Assembly: GCA_973895155.1 (NCBI GenBank)
Contig: OZ316895.1
Coordinates: 12,028,001 to 12,092,000, forward strand
Length of the DNA stretch: 64,000 nucleotides
Reading direction: 5' to 3'
From: Marsupella aquatica
Taxonomy: Eukaryota > Marchantiophyta
This document shows, one piece after another, positions 45,235 to 56,735 of this stretch; the first letter of the stretch is position 1, and each line of letters starts with the position of its first letter. The notes under the pieces are model-generated. The model worked only from the letters and a program-made list of their open reading frames with translations, ran no database searches and had not been told where the DNA came from. The position numbers and the translations under genes are program-made.

Positions 45235-45665
45235 ACTCTAAAACTCTCAGAATTCCAGTTGCCTCAAAACGTCAGTTAAGTACCCACACTACAAACAATA
45301 TCCTAGTTATCACATTCCCAGAATCCCAGTTGCCTTCTCGTTGACTAGAAGAATCTAAGGTTGAGGGCAGAGAAATGTCAGTTGCCTCAAAATCTCAGTT
45401 ACCTAGGTACCTACACTAAAAACAAAATTTTAGTTAGCACATTCCCAGTACTACTTGTAGCTACCAGAATCTAAGGTTGAGGGCAGGAAACGCAAGGCCA
45501 CCCACATGCAAGACGGCTCTAAAGTTACAAAATGTCCCCTACCTTAGATTTTGCTAGCTATAAGAAGAACTGGGAATGTGCTAACAAAGATTTTAGTGTG
45601 GGTACCTAAGTAACTGAGATTTTGAGGCAACTGGGATTTTGAGGTAGTTGGGAATGTTTGGTTTG
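45235..45665. repeat. Fold-back repeat with direct and inverted units of about 110-130 bp
   Basis: Two direct units (from GTTGCCTCAAAA to ATCTAAGGTTGAGGGCAG) occupy about 45,258-45,370 and 45,380-45,487. An inverted copy (CTACCTTAGATTTTGCTAGC ... TTTTGAGGCAACTGGGA) lies at about 45,538-45,645. A transcript could form a stem of about 100 bp. Probably a MITE remnant. Confidence 0.75.
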
Positions 45666-46689
45666 GGATCATGGAAAGTTATCAACTGTAAACTTCTGTT
45701 TCCATTGAAAGATTATGATCATTGAAATGTGGCCAGACACAAAATTCTGTTGTCTATGTGTGATTGGGTCTTGGTAGTCCAATAAATACATAACAACGTC
45801 ACTTTTTGTAACATCATGGACCAAAAGTGACAACATTTTTGTATCATCACCCACCCAACCTAAATGATGAACCACAAGATGATTGCATAGCCGGAAAGAC
45901 AGCACTTCTTTGTCTCAGTTGCACTTATTTGCCTTGTCTTGACATTATCGGGCAAAGTATGGGCATTGGGCCAGTACACTATAATAATGTCTCATATGAA
46001 ATACGATAAAATTACATGGAATGGGACATATTAATTTCATTAGCATACAATATTGATTTTTCAGGAAGTTGGGGCCTAACCTTGACTTTTTGTCCAATTA
46101 GACACTCAAAAGTATCACTATGATGCACTCTACTTAGGGAAAGGAACTCAACTAATCCCATGCAAGGAAACTGAGTTATGTCTACATTACGGAGTCTCAA
46201 AGCTTCATAGTTACACATGATGTCTTTCTTGGGTCATGCCCCAAGTTCTCACTCTAGTATAACCCTAGCTAATCCCATGATACTTGTTTGGTACTAGTTA
46301 GCCCTTATGATACTAGTTTACTAGGATAATGGTACTTTTTTTAGTCAAGTAGGATAGCACACTTTTGTGTTACCTCTTCTCATAGCACTGTGTGCATATG
46401 ATTGAGAGAACACTCTAGTGTGTGTGCATTGGAGAGTTAAATTTTCTGGTGGTGGAGACTGAAAGGGTGAGAGAATGTACATAGGGAAATGGAGTGACCG
46501 GGCAAAAATCACAGAACCGGGCACAGAACTGAACTGCAGGCATTTGCGCCACCTGTATCTATGCAAATATATTGACATGAATTTTTTCATTTTGTAAATG
46601 GATTTCCGCATTTTTAAATATCCAGGTTCCATTATGTCTTTTGTCCACACTCAAACATTGACAACTTTATGCAGCTTTTCACGAGGTGC
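45666..46689. other. Intergenic, nothing recognised
   Basis: No gene or clear repeat seen. Confidence 0.5.
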
Positions 46690-47360
46690 ATGGCGCACAG
46701 ACCTGCCACCATCGAGATCTGCCGCCAGTGTTGGCCATTTACCCCCCTCTGAATGGCTTGGACAAGAAAATTGTCTCTTGTTGGAAAAAATGCTAAGTGC
46801 ACGGTGAGAAGACAATGTCCACAATGTCTTCCGAAACCACCAGTGTCAACCATTTACTCCCGCCCGAATGGCTTGGGTGAGCAACATATACTCTTGTTGG
46901 AAAAAATGCTAAGTGTATTGAGAAGACAATCTCGGGGGTCTCACTATATGGGGACCTCCCCATCACCTACAATGTTTTTAGGCCTTGAACCCCCCTAAAA
47001 TATAAGTATTTAAAAAAAAATTAACCCCTATAAAGTTGGAATATTCCAAAAATTAGATTAAAAACACCATAATGTTCTTATAAGTCTCAAAATTGAATTT
47101 AAAAGACCCTATCATTCTTCTGCAACATTCTTAAGTCTTCCCTTAGAACCAATGAAATGGCCCTATCCTTTGTCGCACGTGATATGCCATTTTTGTGGAA
47201 TTGAAACCCCCGAAAAGAGAATGTCCACAATGTCTTCCAAAACCACCTGTGTTGGCCATGTACCCTCACCTAATGGCTTGGGCAAGCACCAGATACTCTC
47301 GGTGGAAAAAATGCTAAGTGTGGTGAGAAGACAATGTCCACAATGTCTTCTAGCACTGTT
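46690..47360. repeat. Three tandem units of about 115 bp, one split by a MITE
   Basis: TGGAAAAAATGCTAAGTG followed by GAGAAGACAATGTCCACAATG marks each unit, at 46,782, 46,898 and 47,303. Once the 284-bp MITE and its 8-bp target duplication are subtracted, the spacing between units 2 and 3 falls from 405 to about 113, equal to the 116 between units 1 and 2. Confidence 0.88.
46931..47214 (+). mobile_element. hAT-like MITE, copy 2 (284 bp), with internal empty site
   Basis: Starts CTCGGGGGTCTCACTATATG and ends AAACCCCCGAA. The flanks AAGACAAT (46,923-46,930) and AAGAGAAT (47,215-47,222) are an 8-bp duplication differing at one base. Sister tandem units keep GAGAAGACAATGTCCACAAT uninterrupted, which shows the pre-insertion sequence and confirms both boundaries. 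Confidence 0.9.
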
Positions 47361-47685
47361 TGGGCATTAAAAAACCCTCAAACCCCAACCCTGAAATACT
47401 TGTCATTTTCTTGCAATGTACATCCTTCTAGTTTGCAATTTTAATCACTGGGCAACCAATTTGTGAATGATGTGGCGTTAAGGGTCTCACAGATTTTTGA
47501 GACAACCTCCAAACTGGAGGTTTTTTCTAGATTCAATTTGCATCTAGTAATAGATAAGTCTGGTCCCCCATTAACATTTCACTGACTGGTTTTGTAATGT
47601 AAGATCTGGTTATCACTTAATCTTGGTTTGTTTCCCTTTCATTTGATTGTCTTAGTTACTACTTTATAGCCATGGTTCAAACATG

Positions 47686-47762
47686 CAAACTATGCGGTGA
47701 CTGGCCAAAAATCACAACTTTGCACGGTCATTGTGATTTTTGGCCAGTCACTGCATAGTTTG
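47686..47762. ncRNA. MIRNA-like hairpin (32-bp arms, 13-base loop)
   Basis: The left arm 47,686-47,717 and the right arm 47,731-47,762 are reverse complements with one mismatch (GCGGTGAC against GCAGTGAC), and weaker pairing (TTCAA/TTGAA) extends the stem outward. Size and shape suit a plant microRNA or small-RNA precursor, but a tiny fold-back insertion gives the same picture. The strand is undetermined and no expression evidence exists here. Confidence 0.4.
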
Positions 47763-48534
47763 TGGTTGAATGGGTACAATGCACTGTCATCCAGTTTGGT
47801 CTTTGTAAGGCTGAAATCTCACTTTATAAGAACTTACACAAGAGCAAAGAGTACGGATCATAAAGAGGGGGCTGATTGGGGCAAAAAAGTTTCCAGGTGG
47901 TTGATTAAGCAAAGTATCTCCAGGAGGGGGCCTATGAAGCATATATATCCCTCCGCATTGGCTGTATGCAAGTCATTGGCAAAATTCACTAAATTCTGAC
48001 CCTCCATTTCTCAAGTACAAATATATAGCTGACCCTTTGCCAATTTGTCAGAATTCCTAATAGTTGGGGGATACATGTCACAGCCCTGTACCACTGGGCC
48101 CCACCCTCAATTGCCAATTCAATCCCCTTATTTTGCAAGCTTTTTATTGGCAAAATTGTCAAAAATTAATCAAGACCCCATGTTATTCTATATGACTTTT
48201 ACAAAGGAAGCTTGTTCTAATTGTCACCTGGTCCTTATCAGCAAGAACTGTAGCTCCGCAAAAAAATAGACCCTGGGTGGGGGAGAGATCCCCACCCCTC
48301 CTTGAAAGATGGTTAAATAAGGTTTTAAGTCTTCATCACCAAAAAGAATGGGCTGTGGCCACTTGCATTGGACACAGGGGAAATTCTAACAAAAAATGCT
48401 CAAATCAATTCAGCCATTAGTGAACTTAGTTTATAAATATCTAAGCTACAATCATTTATTAATTTACCTAAACCTCTATTAAGAGTACATTTTAAGGTAA
48501 AACTAGCCCGATGTCTATGCATTGCACAAAAGAT
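47763..48534. other. Intergenic, nothing recognised
   Basis: No supportable gene. Confidence 0.5.
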
Positions 48535-48735
48535 GTTGAGGTGAGAAAATATATCAAGGTGATTAAAAGATGTTGAGTTGAAAACAAATTAATGTCCATG
48601 AGAGAAAGACATGTTGAGGTGAAGAAAAGAGGTCAAGGAAAAGAAAGATGAGGAGGTGAGACAAAGATATAAAGATGAGAAAAAGATGCCAAAGAAAGAA
48701 AACAAGTTGAATGAGGGAAAGAAGTTGTTGTGAGA
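48535..48735. repeat. Degenerate AAAGATGTTGAGGTGAG array
   Basis: Purine-rich repetitions of AAAGATG.TGAGGTGA variants, the reverse complement of the motif forming 29,160-30,340. Confidence 0.65.
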
Positions 48736-49229
48736 TAAAGATGAATGACTACTATTGGTTCCTGTTTTTCTTGAGCTTGTAAATTGATGAAAAACTATTT
48801 ATGTGGGATAGAGTATTATAGTGGTAGATGCAAGAGGAAACTTGGCTATTCATGGCTGACGGTCTTTGCTAGCTTGGCTCGTGATGGTTTGGGAGGGTAA
48901 AGAGAAAAGTACAGTAATTAGACTGTTCCTTTCGTCAGGTTGCTGAGTAATGACCGAGCAGGACGAGTGAAGCCGAGCACAAGATGTGAGGATTGAGAGT
49001 GAAGTGAGGACTCAGTGCCTCAATTTGCTAAATGCCTCAATCAGCTCAATACCTCACTTTGCGCCTCATTTTGCTGCCAATTTGCGGTCTCTAGTCTTAG
49101 TCATAAATAAGGATAAAGGAACCAAGAGGAATGACATGCATATTTGTTGTTTTAACCCTATGGGGGAGAAACTTTATGACATGCATGTTGACTTTCACAC
49201 TTCTCACACTTTCACACACGCCCTCCTAA

Positions 49230-49610
49230 AGGACAGAAGTACACCCTTCACAACTATTAAGGACAGAAGTACACCCTTTACAACTATTAGTGTCAGGATT
49301 AGTGAGAGTGGAGAATAAATATACCCTTCACGACTGGTAGTGTTAGCAACAAATTAATGGGAGTGGAGAATTAGTGTTTTTATTACTAAGTATAAGGGGG
49401 GATAGTGCTTATCATCTAACTAATGGGAGTGGAGAATTAGTGTCATTGTTAATAAGTATTGAGGGGGATAGTGCTTATCATCATGGGAGTGGAAAATTTT
49501 AGTGCTACTACTAATCTAATAAGCATGGAGGGGAATAATACTTATCGTCTATATAATGAGTGGGAAGTTTCTGTTACTAGAATCAGGTATAAGGAAATAT
49601 TGCTTATCTA
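49230..49610. repeat. Degenerate tandem repeats (27-bp pair, then 60-75-bp units)
   Basis: GGACAGAAGTACACCCTT is repeated at 49,231 and 49,260. It is followed by three to four diverged units built on GGGAGTGGAGAATTAGTG and GATAGTGCTTATCATC, at steps of about 60-66 bp. Confidence 0.75.
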
Positions 49611-51128
49611 CGCTAACACATGCAAGCTAAGGCCAAAGATTTTCATGGGGAACAGGCTGGCACCCACCCATTTTCCACTGGGCAAAGAAAAAATGTTTAA
49701 AATGGATGCAAAGGCTGACTGTCTTACGTAACACTAATATCACGTACCCAAAATTTGTTTCACCAGAATTGATCTGACTAAAATGAATTGTGATGGACAG
49801 TGTACATGGAAACTAGAAGGACTAGTGAGGACTATCTGGGGTGGCTTTACAAGGGGGCCATTGTTTTTTAAATTCCCTATGAGATGAAATCTGGATCAGA
49901 TAATGAGTGGATTATAGCTATAATTGGCTTAAGAGAATTCAGGCCTACCTATCCTACATGGCAAGCAATGGCAAGAAGTGGCCCTGCAATTTTCTCTGGG
50001 TAGAAAAGGCATAATGCCCCTATGTCGCAACCTAAGGCACACAACTTTGGGAAATGCATGCAATGCTTCTCAATAACCATGATCGAACAACCGCAGTGTA
50101 AAGTCATACTTAGAGGTAACTCCAAGCAATACCGGCCTCAGGCTTGACTCATATGTGGTAATGTAGGAAACTGGTCATCCATTTTATTTCTGTGGAATGG
50201 GCGAGCTGTTGTGGCCCCTTATCACCAAGTAGCAATAAGCCATGGACCTTGATCTAGACTTATTGCCTTTTACTAGACAACAAAGTAAACATAGCTTTTG
50301 ACAACGAGGCCCACAAGGACTACAATGTTTGACAAAAAACTTGGATACAACCCTGCAACCCGGCCTGCAACCTGGGCTGCAACCTGGATGCGCTATTTTC
50401 AAAATTTGCTGAGAACTCAATCACATTTTTCCCATGAACATCACTACTTTGCCCAGCCAACTAACCGCATGAATGTAGCTAAAAATAAAGGGTGTTCCTT
50501 TTTCACTAGTGTGGCTAATGTCCCTTTATGACATGAGAAGATGCTAGGAATATTCCTGGTTTGATTTTCCTACATTATTCCTTGATTGTGAGACTCCCTT
50601 GATTCAAGGATGATGGATCTGTGGCTAGGTGTGAATCTGGTACTGGGGTCTGTGGCTAATCTTAAAAATGAATTGTAAACAGAAACTAGAGTTGGGCTCT
50701 GTAGAGGTTAACTCAGTCTTGGGTTGAACTATGGTTAGGATATTAACTAGGGTTAGAGTAAACCCTAGTTGAAGAGATTGATCCTTATCTCTTCAACTTG
50801 TATGTGGTGTGAGAACACACACAAGAAAGTTCTCAAGAGAGAACACAGGGATATAGCAAGAGATGAGAGCTTGAAGAGATGAGAGCTATGGTGATGCTTG
50901 AATACACACATAACCGCTAATAAAGCTTGGTCTTCCCGTGGACGTAGCCAACCTTGAGGCGAACCACGTAACTATTGAGCACGTGCATGTTTGGAGTGTT
51001 TTTCCTGATCTGATTTCTCCCCACAGGCTCCAAGTTTCCAGTGTGAAGTCTGTACACCGTAATGCCTAGGGGCCCACCAAATTTATGTCCATGGAAGAAA
51101 GATGGGATGTTATTTGTCAAAATGATGG
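49611..51128. other. Intergenic, nothing recognised
   Basis: Contains only small sequence echoes, such as the CTGCAACCTGG/CCTGCAACCCGG triplet near 50,352. No gene. Confidence 0.5.
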
Positions 51129-51135
51129 GCATGCA

Positions 51136-51284
51136 GCCAAAGTAAGCATGGTTGAGTGATAGCTGACTTGAGTAGGGACTCATAGGCCTTGGGTTCAAAT
51201 ATTGTAAATGACTGCGATTGCCTCCCTTTCCCCGGGGTTTCAAGGATTTCCCCTTAAAAAGATAAATAAAAATAAAGATGACAA
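51136..51284 (+). mobile_element. SINE-like element with tRNA-derived head
   Basis: GGTTGAGTGATAGC (A-box-like, about 51,149) and GGGTTCAAAT (B-box-like, about 51,188) are spaced as in a tRNA-derived Pol III promoter. A body and an A-rich tail (AAAAAGATAAATAAAAATAA) follow. GCATGCA occurs on both sides (51,129-51,135 and 51,285-51,291) as a possible target duplication. About 150 bp, old. A single copy was noticed in the window. Confidence 0.5.
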
Positions 51285-51291
51285 GCATGCA

Positions 51292-54200
51292 TGATAATTT
51301 TTGTCATCATTTTCAAATCACATTTAAAGAATGCGTATTCAAGCTTGTGGAAGACAAAAAAAAACATTGTTCATGTAATTAGTGTTACTCACATTAATTT
51401 GAGAGCAGAAATTTCAAGGCTCTACTCATGAATCAATGTTACTCACATTAATTTTGTGCATACTGTGGTCTTAGGAGTGGAAAAATTGAGGAAAAAAGCT
51501 ATTTGCAAATTTTCAAAAATTACTGTTATTTTGGACAAGATCACCAATATTATACTAGCACTTCAATGAAAATGGGAAAAATCATATTGAAAAACTGAAA
51601 AATGAGTTCCTTGAACCAAGGTCAGTTTTCCCAAAATTAGTGTTGCAACACTAATATCATAGTAACTTCAATCTACAACTATAATTAGTGATCCCGCCTT
51701 TTTTAGTCCTTCGTCCCTTTATGAAATCCAAAATTGGCGGGAATCAAAATTGGCTGTAAGATATTTTAGAGGATTATCGTATCCATTTGATTAGCACTTG
51801 CCCTCTCTGGAGAGATCTCCCACACCCTTGCCTTCATTATGGACCCCCCTCACAATATATGTATATGAGCGTCAATGCTCACGATGGCTTGCCCTGATGT
51901 TCTTGCCCTGACACCCTGCCTCGCCCTCCACTCAGTCCCGATGCGCTCGCCCTGCCTCTCGCCCCCGGCCCGACTCTCTATGGGCCGGCCCTCATTGTGC
52001 TGTGCAACGCACGGGCATAGGGCTCGTTCTTACATAACACTAACTCCAATTGTAAGGTGTAACAAATTTCTCTGAGAGTGGCCAAAAAGTTGTGGAAGAG
52101 TCGAACCTACTGTAGCGAATTAGTCACTAAAAAAACGTCGGGAAAGGCCTCAAATATGCTCGAAGTCTGGTACAGGGTCTCAGTCAATCTTTTGTAATGA
52201 TGTTGGTATACATAACACTGCCAAAAAGAGACTCCAGCACAGGGATGGGGCGACCCTCACATGACTTTGAGTGGATGCAATCCATCAGTGACAAGGGACT
52301 GAACATTCATTGGAGTGTGCAACTGGACCATGAGATATTGAGATAGGATTTAATAATTAAAGCTTGCATGATGTGTGGGTCGTGCGAGTCTGTATCTTTG
52401 TCCATTCGGTACTGTGCTTTTTGTCTGTGCGTGTGCGCCTTTGCATGTGATTACTTTAGGTACTGATTTAGCTGTCTTTGAAAGATACTCTACACCAGCG
52501 TTTTAAAACAAATAGTAATTTAAAATTGGGTTTAGTCAAAAGCCTACTACTTAAAATATTTAAGTTTAATACACCTCCTAAGGGCGGGTGGTGGCCAACA
52601 AATAAGTAAAATGCTCAGGAGTGCTGGCGAGACTCTGGGTTTAGGTTATGCATTTCAGCTATAAATTTATTATTCAGGTATAAATGTATACCCATTCTTA
52701 AAAAAAAACTCCCTTGCATGAATCAGAGACGATAAGCCATTGAGGGGGGCATTGAGTACGACTTTTACAATTTGTTTGCCAATCAAAAACATTAAGACTC
52801 ATGGACTCGAGTTTATTATCTTGATGGTTAAGTTTTGTAGTATGTATTCCATACCCAAGAGACTTGGATCCCAAATTACAGTATTGATGATAGAGATAGA
52901 TGCTAGATGGATAGATGATTCATAGTTTCGATTGGCCCTCCATGATTTTCCTAGTGACTTTAGGGCTTAGGCAGCCCAAATGCCCAATGCTGTTACAAAA
53001 GTCCCCTTCGTCAATTCAGGATGGGAAAGTCCAGATGTGTGGTCCCAACGTGGCATTACCTGAGGTGAATCTCTTTGGATCTGCGGCCCCACCTATGTGA
53101 GGTCAGATCACAGTCCAGACTCGAGAATCCAGCAGCCACGTCAATTTGGGACGCATCACAAATCCATGCACTTTGCTGCAGAGCGTCAGTTCATGATCTG
53201 ATTGAATGGCTATAGACATCCCACCCAAGTATTTCAAGCATAATGACGAGGTAAGGCAGGTGTCAATCAATACTTGAGGGAGTTCTATGTAATTTTTTTC
53301 TGGGGTTACGGAGAAAGTCACACACCAGACCTCTCTCACTGGTTGTGGGGGAAGGTTGGTGAGGCTAAAGTGCTTGCAAAATTTCTATAGATGGTATAAT
53401 TTCACAAAAATATCATTAAATAACAAAAACGTATTTCTCAATTTTAAATATTAAGACTGGATGGACCAAGGGGTTTGTTTGGAAGCCAAATGGATTACCT
53501 AAGCTGAGATGGGCGTGATGCAGAACATCAAAAAATTCTGGGATAGCATTCTTTACAGTCTGACTCAAATGTGATTGAAAAATGGGCACCTTGCAGTTGG
53601 TTTCAATTATTTAGTCATAAATCATTGCTCAAGGTGCTTGACACAAAAGTGAAACATCTTTCCCAAAAGTGGTACGTCGTTAAATGTTTGTTGGCAACTG
53701 GATTATAATATTTGACCATTTTTGCACTGATCAACAATGGAGAAAATGATTTCAAAAATGATACAACTTTGTCAGAAAATGGATTGTACATTCTGAAAAC
53801 ATTTGAACTTAAACAAAATCCCAAAGCTGGCAAAATGAATTCACAAGTCTACCAAAATCCAGATGCACAAGTTTGCCCCAAACAAACCTTTTATAGTTGA
53901 TCCAGGGTGACTGGAAGTGTCCCCCAAAAGCAATTGGTCAGTGCTAATTTTGGGTGTAAAATGAAGCAGCAAGCTACGCAATCCATGGGGATGGATAAAA
54001 CAAACCCCTTGATTCATGTAGGCTGAATATTCCTCAGTTTTGTATGCCCAGAAGAATGTCTAATACACTATCATGTCTTGAACCTGTATGACCTAGGAAT
54101 TTCAGGTACATATTTATCACAATAATGGTCAAATTTAAGTTAAGAAATATTTTTAAGTCAATCCAGAAGGTTGAGTTACGTGTGATTGCTTTCTGGATAC

Positions 54201-56735
54201 AATTAAGCTATTCTAGACTCCCAAAACGGTGAGCATCCATACATGGAAAGGTGCTATCTAAGTAAACAGTGTCATTTCAGTATGAAGTATGTCAACTTTT
54301 ACAGTTCATCGATCCTCTTGTCAAACACTGAAATCCGTGGAAGTACTCCTCATTTACAAGAATAGCTCAGGCAGAGCTCTCTGTTTATTTAGATTGATAA
54401 CTTGACTATCATTTAAGGTAGTGGCTGTTGAAAGTGTGCCGCTCTCTTTCCCTTTTCCATTCGATTTTGAAATTTACGTTCACCTACTATCAAATGCTTT
54501 AAAACTTGAGGGGCTGTACTTGTACAAATCTGTCCACTCCCAAGACACTACCAAGTAGAGGGTGCTCTATGGAGCCAGATGTTGGGAGGCCATGTCCTAG
54601 ATGGCCCTTCCAAGCAGCAGTAAACAGCGATGGATCTGCGAGCACAATCATGTTTCCAACGCCTAAGAATTTGAGATTAGGTCCTGTGTGTCTGAATTCT
54701 TAGTTTCCTACACAATCAAGTACACTTCCTAGTTTTCTGACCTACATACTACTCTCCCCTGCTTTTGGACAGGGCCCACAAATTGAAGATAGAAGGTGGA
54801 TTGGATGGTCCATTATGAATAGGATTGCAAATCCACTTCTGACTTGCTTTTGTGCAACGTGTGAGCGACATAGGTGCTGATTTTCCCTTCAGTGGAGAGA
54901 AACGGTTTTCAAATCCTTCCTGAACGACAAGATCATAGAAATGTTCAGGGAAAATCTGATTGCCCTCGATGTGAACCAAACAAACTAGTGTACTTTTGAA
55001 GCGGGAAGGGAGGGAAAGATCTGGGCCGCCCGGAGAAAGGGTCCGGATAGAACGATTCCTACGTTGTACCTTCCTTATTACCATTATGTTAGAAAGCCAC
55101 TCAGACACTCCTGAAATCCTCAGGCACAGATTTGACCCGAAATGAGTTGAATTCTGCAAAGACAACGTGGAGTGAGGTAGGAACATTGATTACCTTCATC
55201 ACTGATGCCTTGCGTGGAACATTCCTTTCATGTCTTCAATCCAAGCCTTCTTGATCATCAGAAAACCCTTGCATCTATAATATGGAAAGGTTAACATCGT
55301 TTCGGTCACCTGTGACGATATTTCCAAGTAAACCATAACCTCGTCGCATATTTTCTTAGATCTTTTACCAGCGACCAGGTTGGCGACACGAGACAGTTAG
55401 AGCGTAGTGGTATGATCTGGTCCGGAAATCTCCCTCCAGGCATACGAGGGGGATCCTCCATTTTCAAACTTTGATGTGGACACAGAGCAAACTTCCTGAC
55501 ATTTGTGAGTTGAGATCTCTTTAAAATCTGACCATTTCCCAGCTCTTTCAAGAACTGTTTCAATTAGCCCATGAAATCCTATTTGAGGCACAAACCCAAA
55601 GCAACAAAAACTATGAACTTGAAGGGCCGTTTGGACCCCAGATTCCTGCAGCAAAACTCGCATTACAAGGCTGGTGAAACTGCAAGGTTCTGTCATATGG
55701 CTGGCGAAATACCATGAATTTGGATGTTTTCTGAACTCTTTACAGAGCAATTATTCATGTTTCCTCAAACTAATTGATTTTCTGCGCAGATCCATTTTAC
55801 ATAAACTTCACGAACCCATAGGGGCTGCAGCTCATAGAAGCAGTAAGCTCCAACCAACATACAACTGCGCGATCCCAGAACAAAAGAAATACTGAATTTC
55901 CGGCCAACACTGACCACGGTGCTTTCTCACGACCTCAGTGCCCAGTTGGTAGACCCTCCAACAGAATTTTATACAAAGTTCCAAAACTGCGGTCAGTTCT
56001 TCTCAAGACAATTAATTGGGCACCAACAACCTGTATCCAAAACATAAGTATATTAATAAAGAAATACTCCAGAGGGCTGAAATCTCGGCGGAAATGATCT
56101 ACCCTCACAAGCAAAGAAAGTGACAACTCAGAGGTGTACTAGAACAGTGTCTTTTCAGATAGACTTTGAATATCTAGACGGTAGAGGACATACAGTGTAA
56201 CCTACTACCTCACACATCTGCCAGCCAGTGTTAACTACTTAAAGAGTTTAGAGAAGATTAGACCCCTACAATGCAGAAAAACAGAGGCATACAATTTCAG
56301 TCAATCTATTTACCAACGTCAGGAGTAAAAATTGACATACACTAAGGCTGCGATGATATTGAAAGCCTGTAAAGTTGCTCTCCCTGGCACTCTTTACAGG
56401 TTCTCAAGTCTGAGCTATCTCCAGTCAGTGAACTAGACTTGAAATGCTGGGAAGCCCGATTGCTCAAAAAGTGGGACAGTCATCTTCACTGGCAACAGAG
56501 TACCTGTGACTCCATTTCAATTTTCTATCCACCCACCTGTCCTTTCATCCATATTCTCATGACATGTAAATCTTTGAAAGAAGGCTGCAACCCATGGGTT
56601 CCAGACAAGAGTTGTAAAGACACTTCATCATTCATTTACGCTACAATGAATTGAGCAGATGGTCACCATCAGTATATTCAGAATGAGTACAAAACAATCT
56701 GTAAGAAGAGTGGCTTATTGATTATGCTCATCTTC
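51292..56735. other. Gene-poor region
   Basis: Contains a short direct pair (ATGTTACTCACATTAATTT near 51,382 and 51,433) and minus-strand frames of 117 and 145 codons (55,750-55,397 and 55,186-54,749). Their sequences show no recognisable domain and no consistent splice context, so I do not call them genes. A non-coding transcript cannot be excluded. Confidence 0.45.

Noticed and set aside
54749-55750. Minus-strand frames of 117 and 145 codons as genes
   Set aside because: No recognisable motif, no splice evidence and no supporting composition change.
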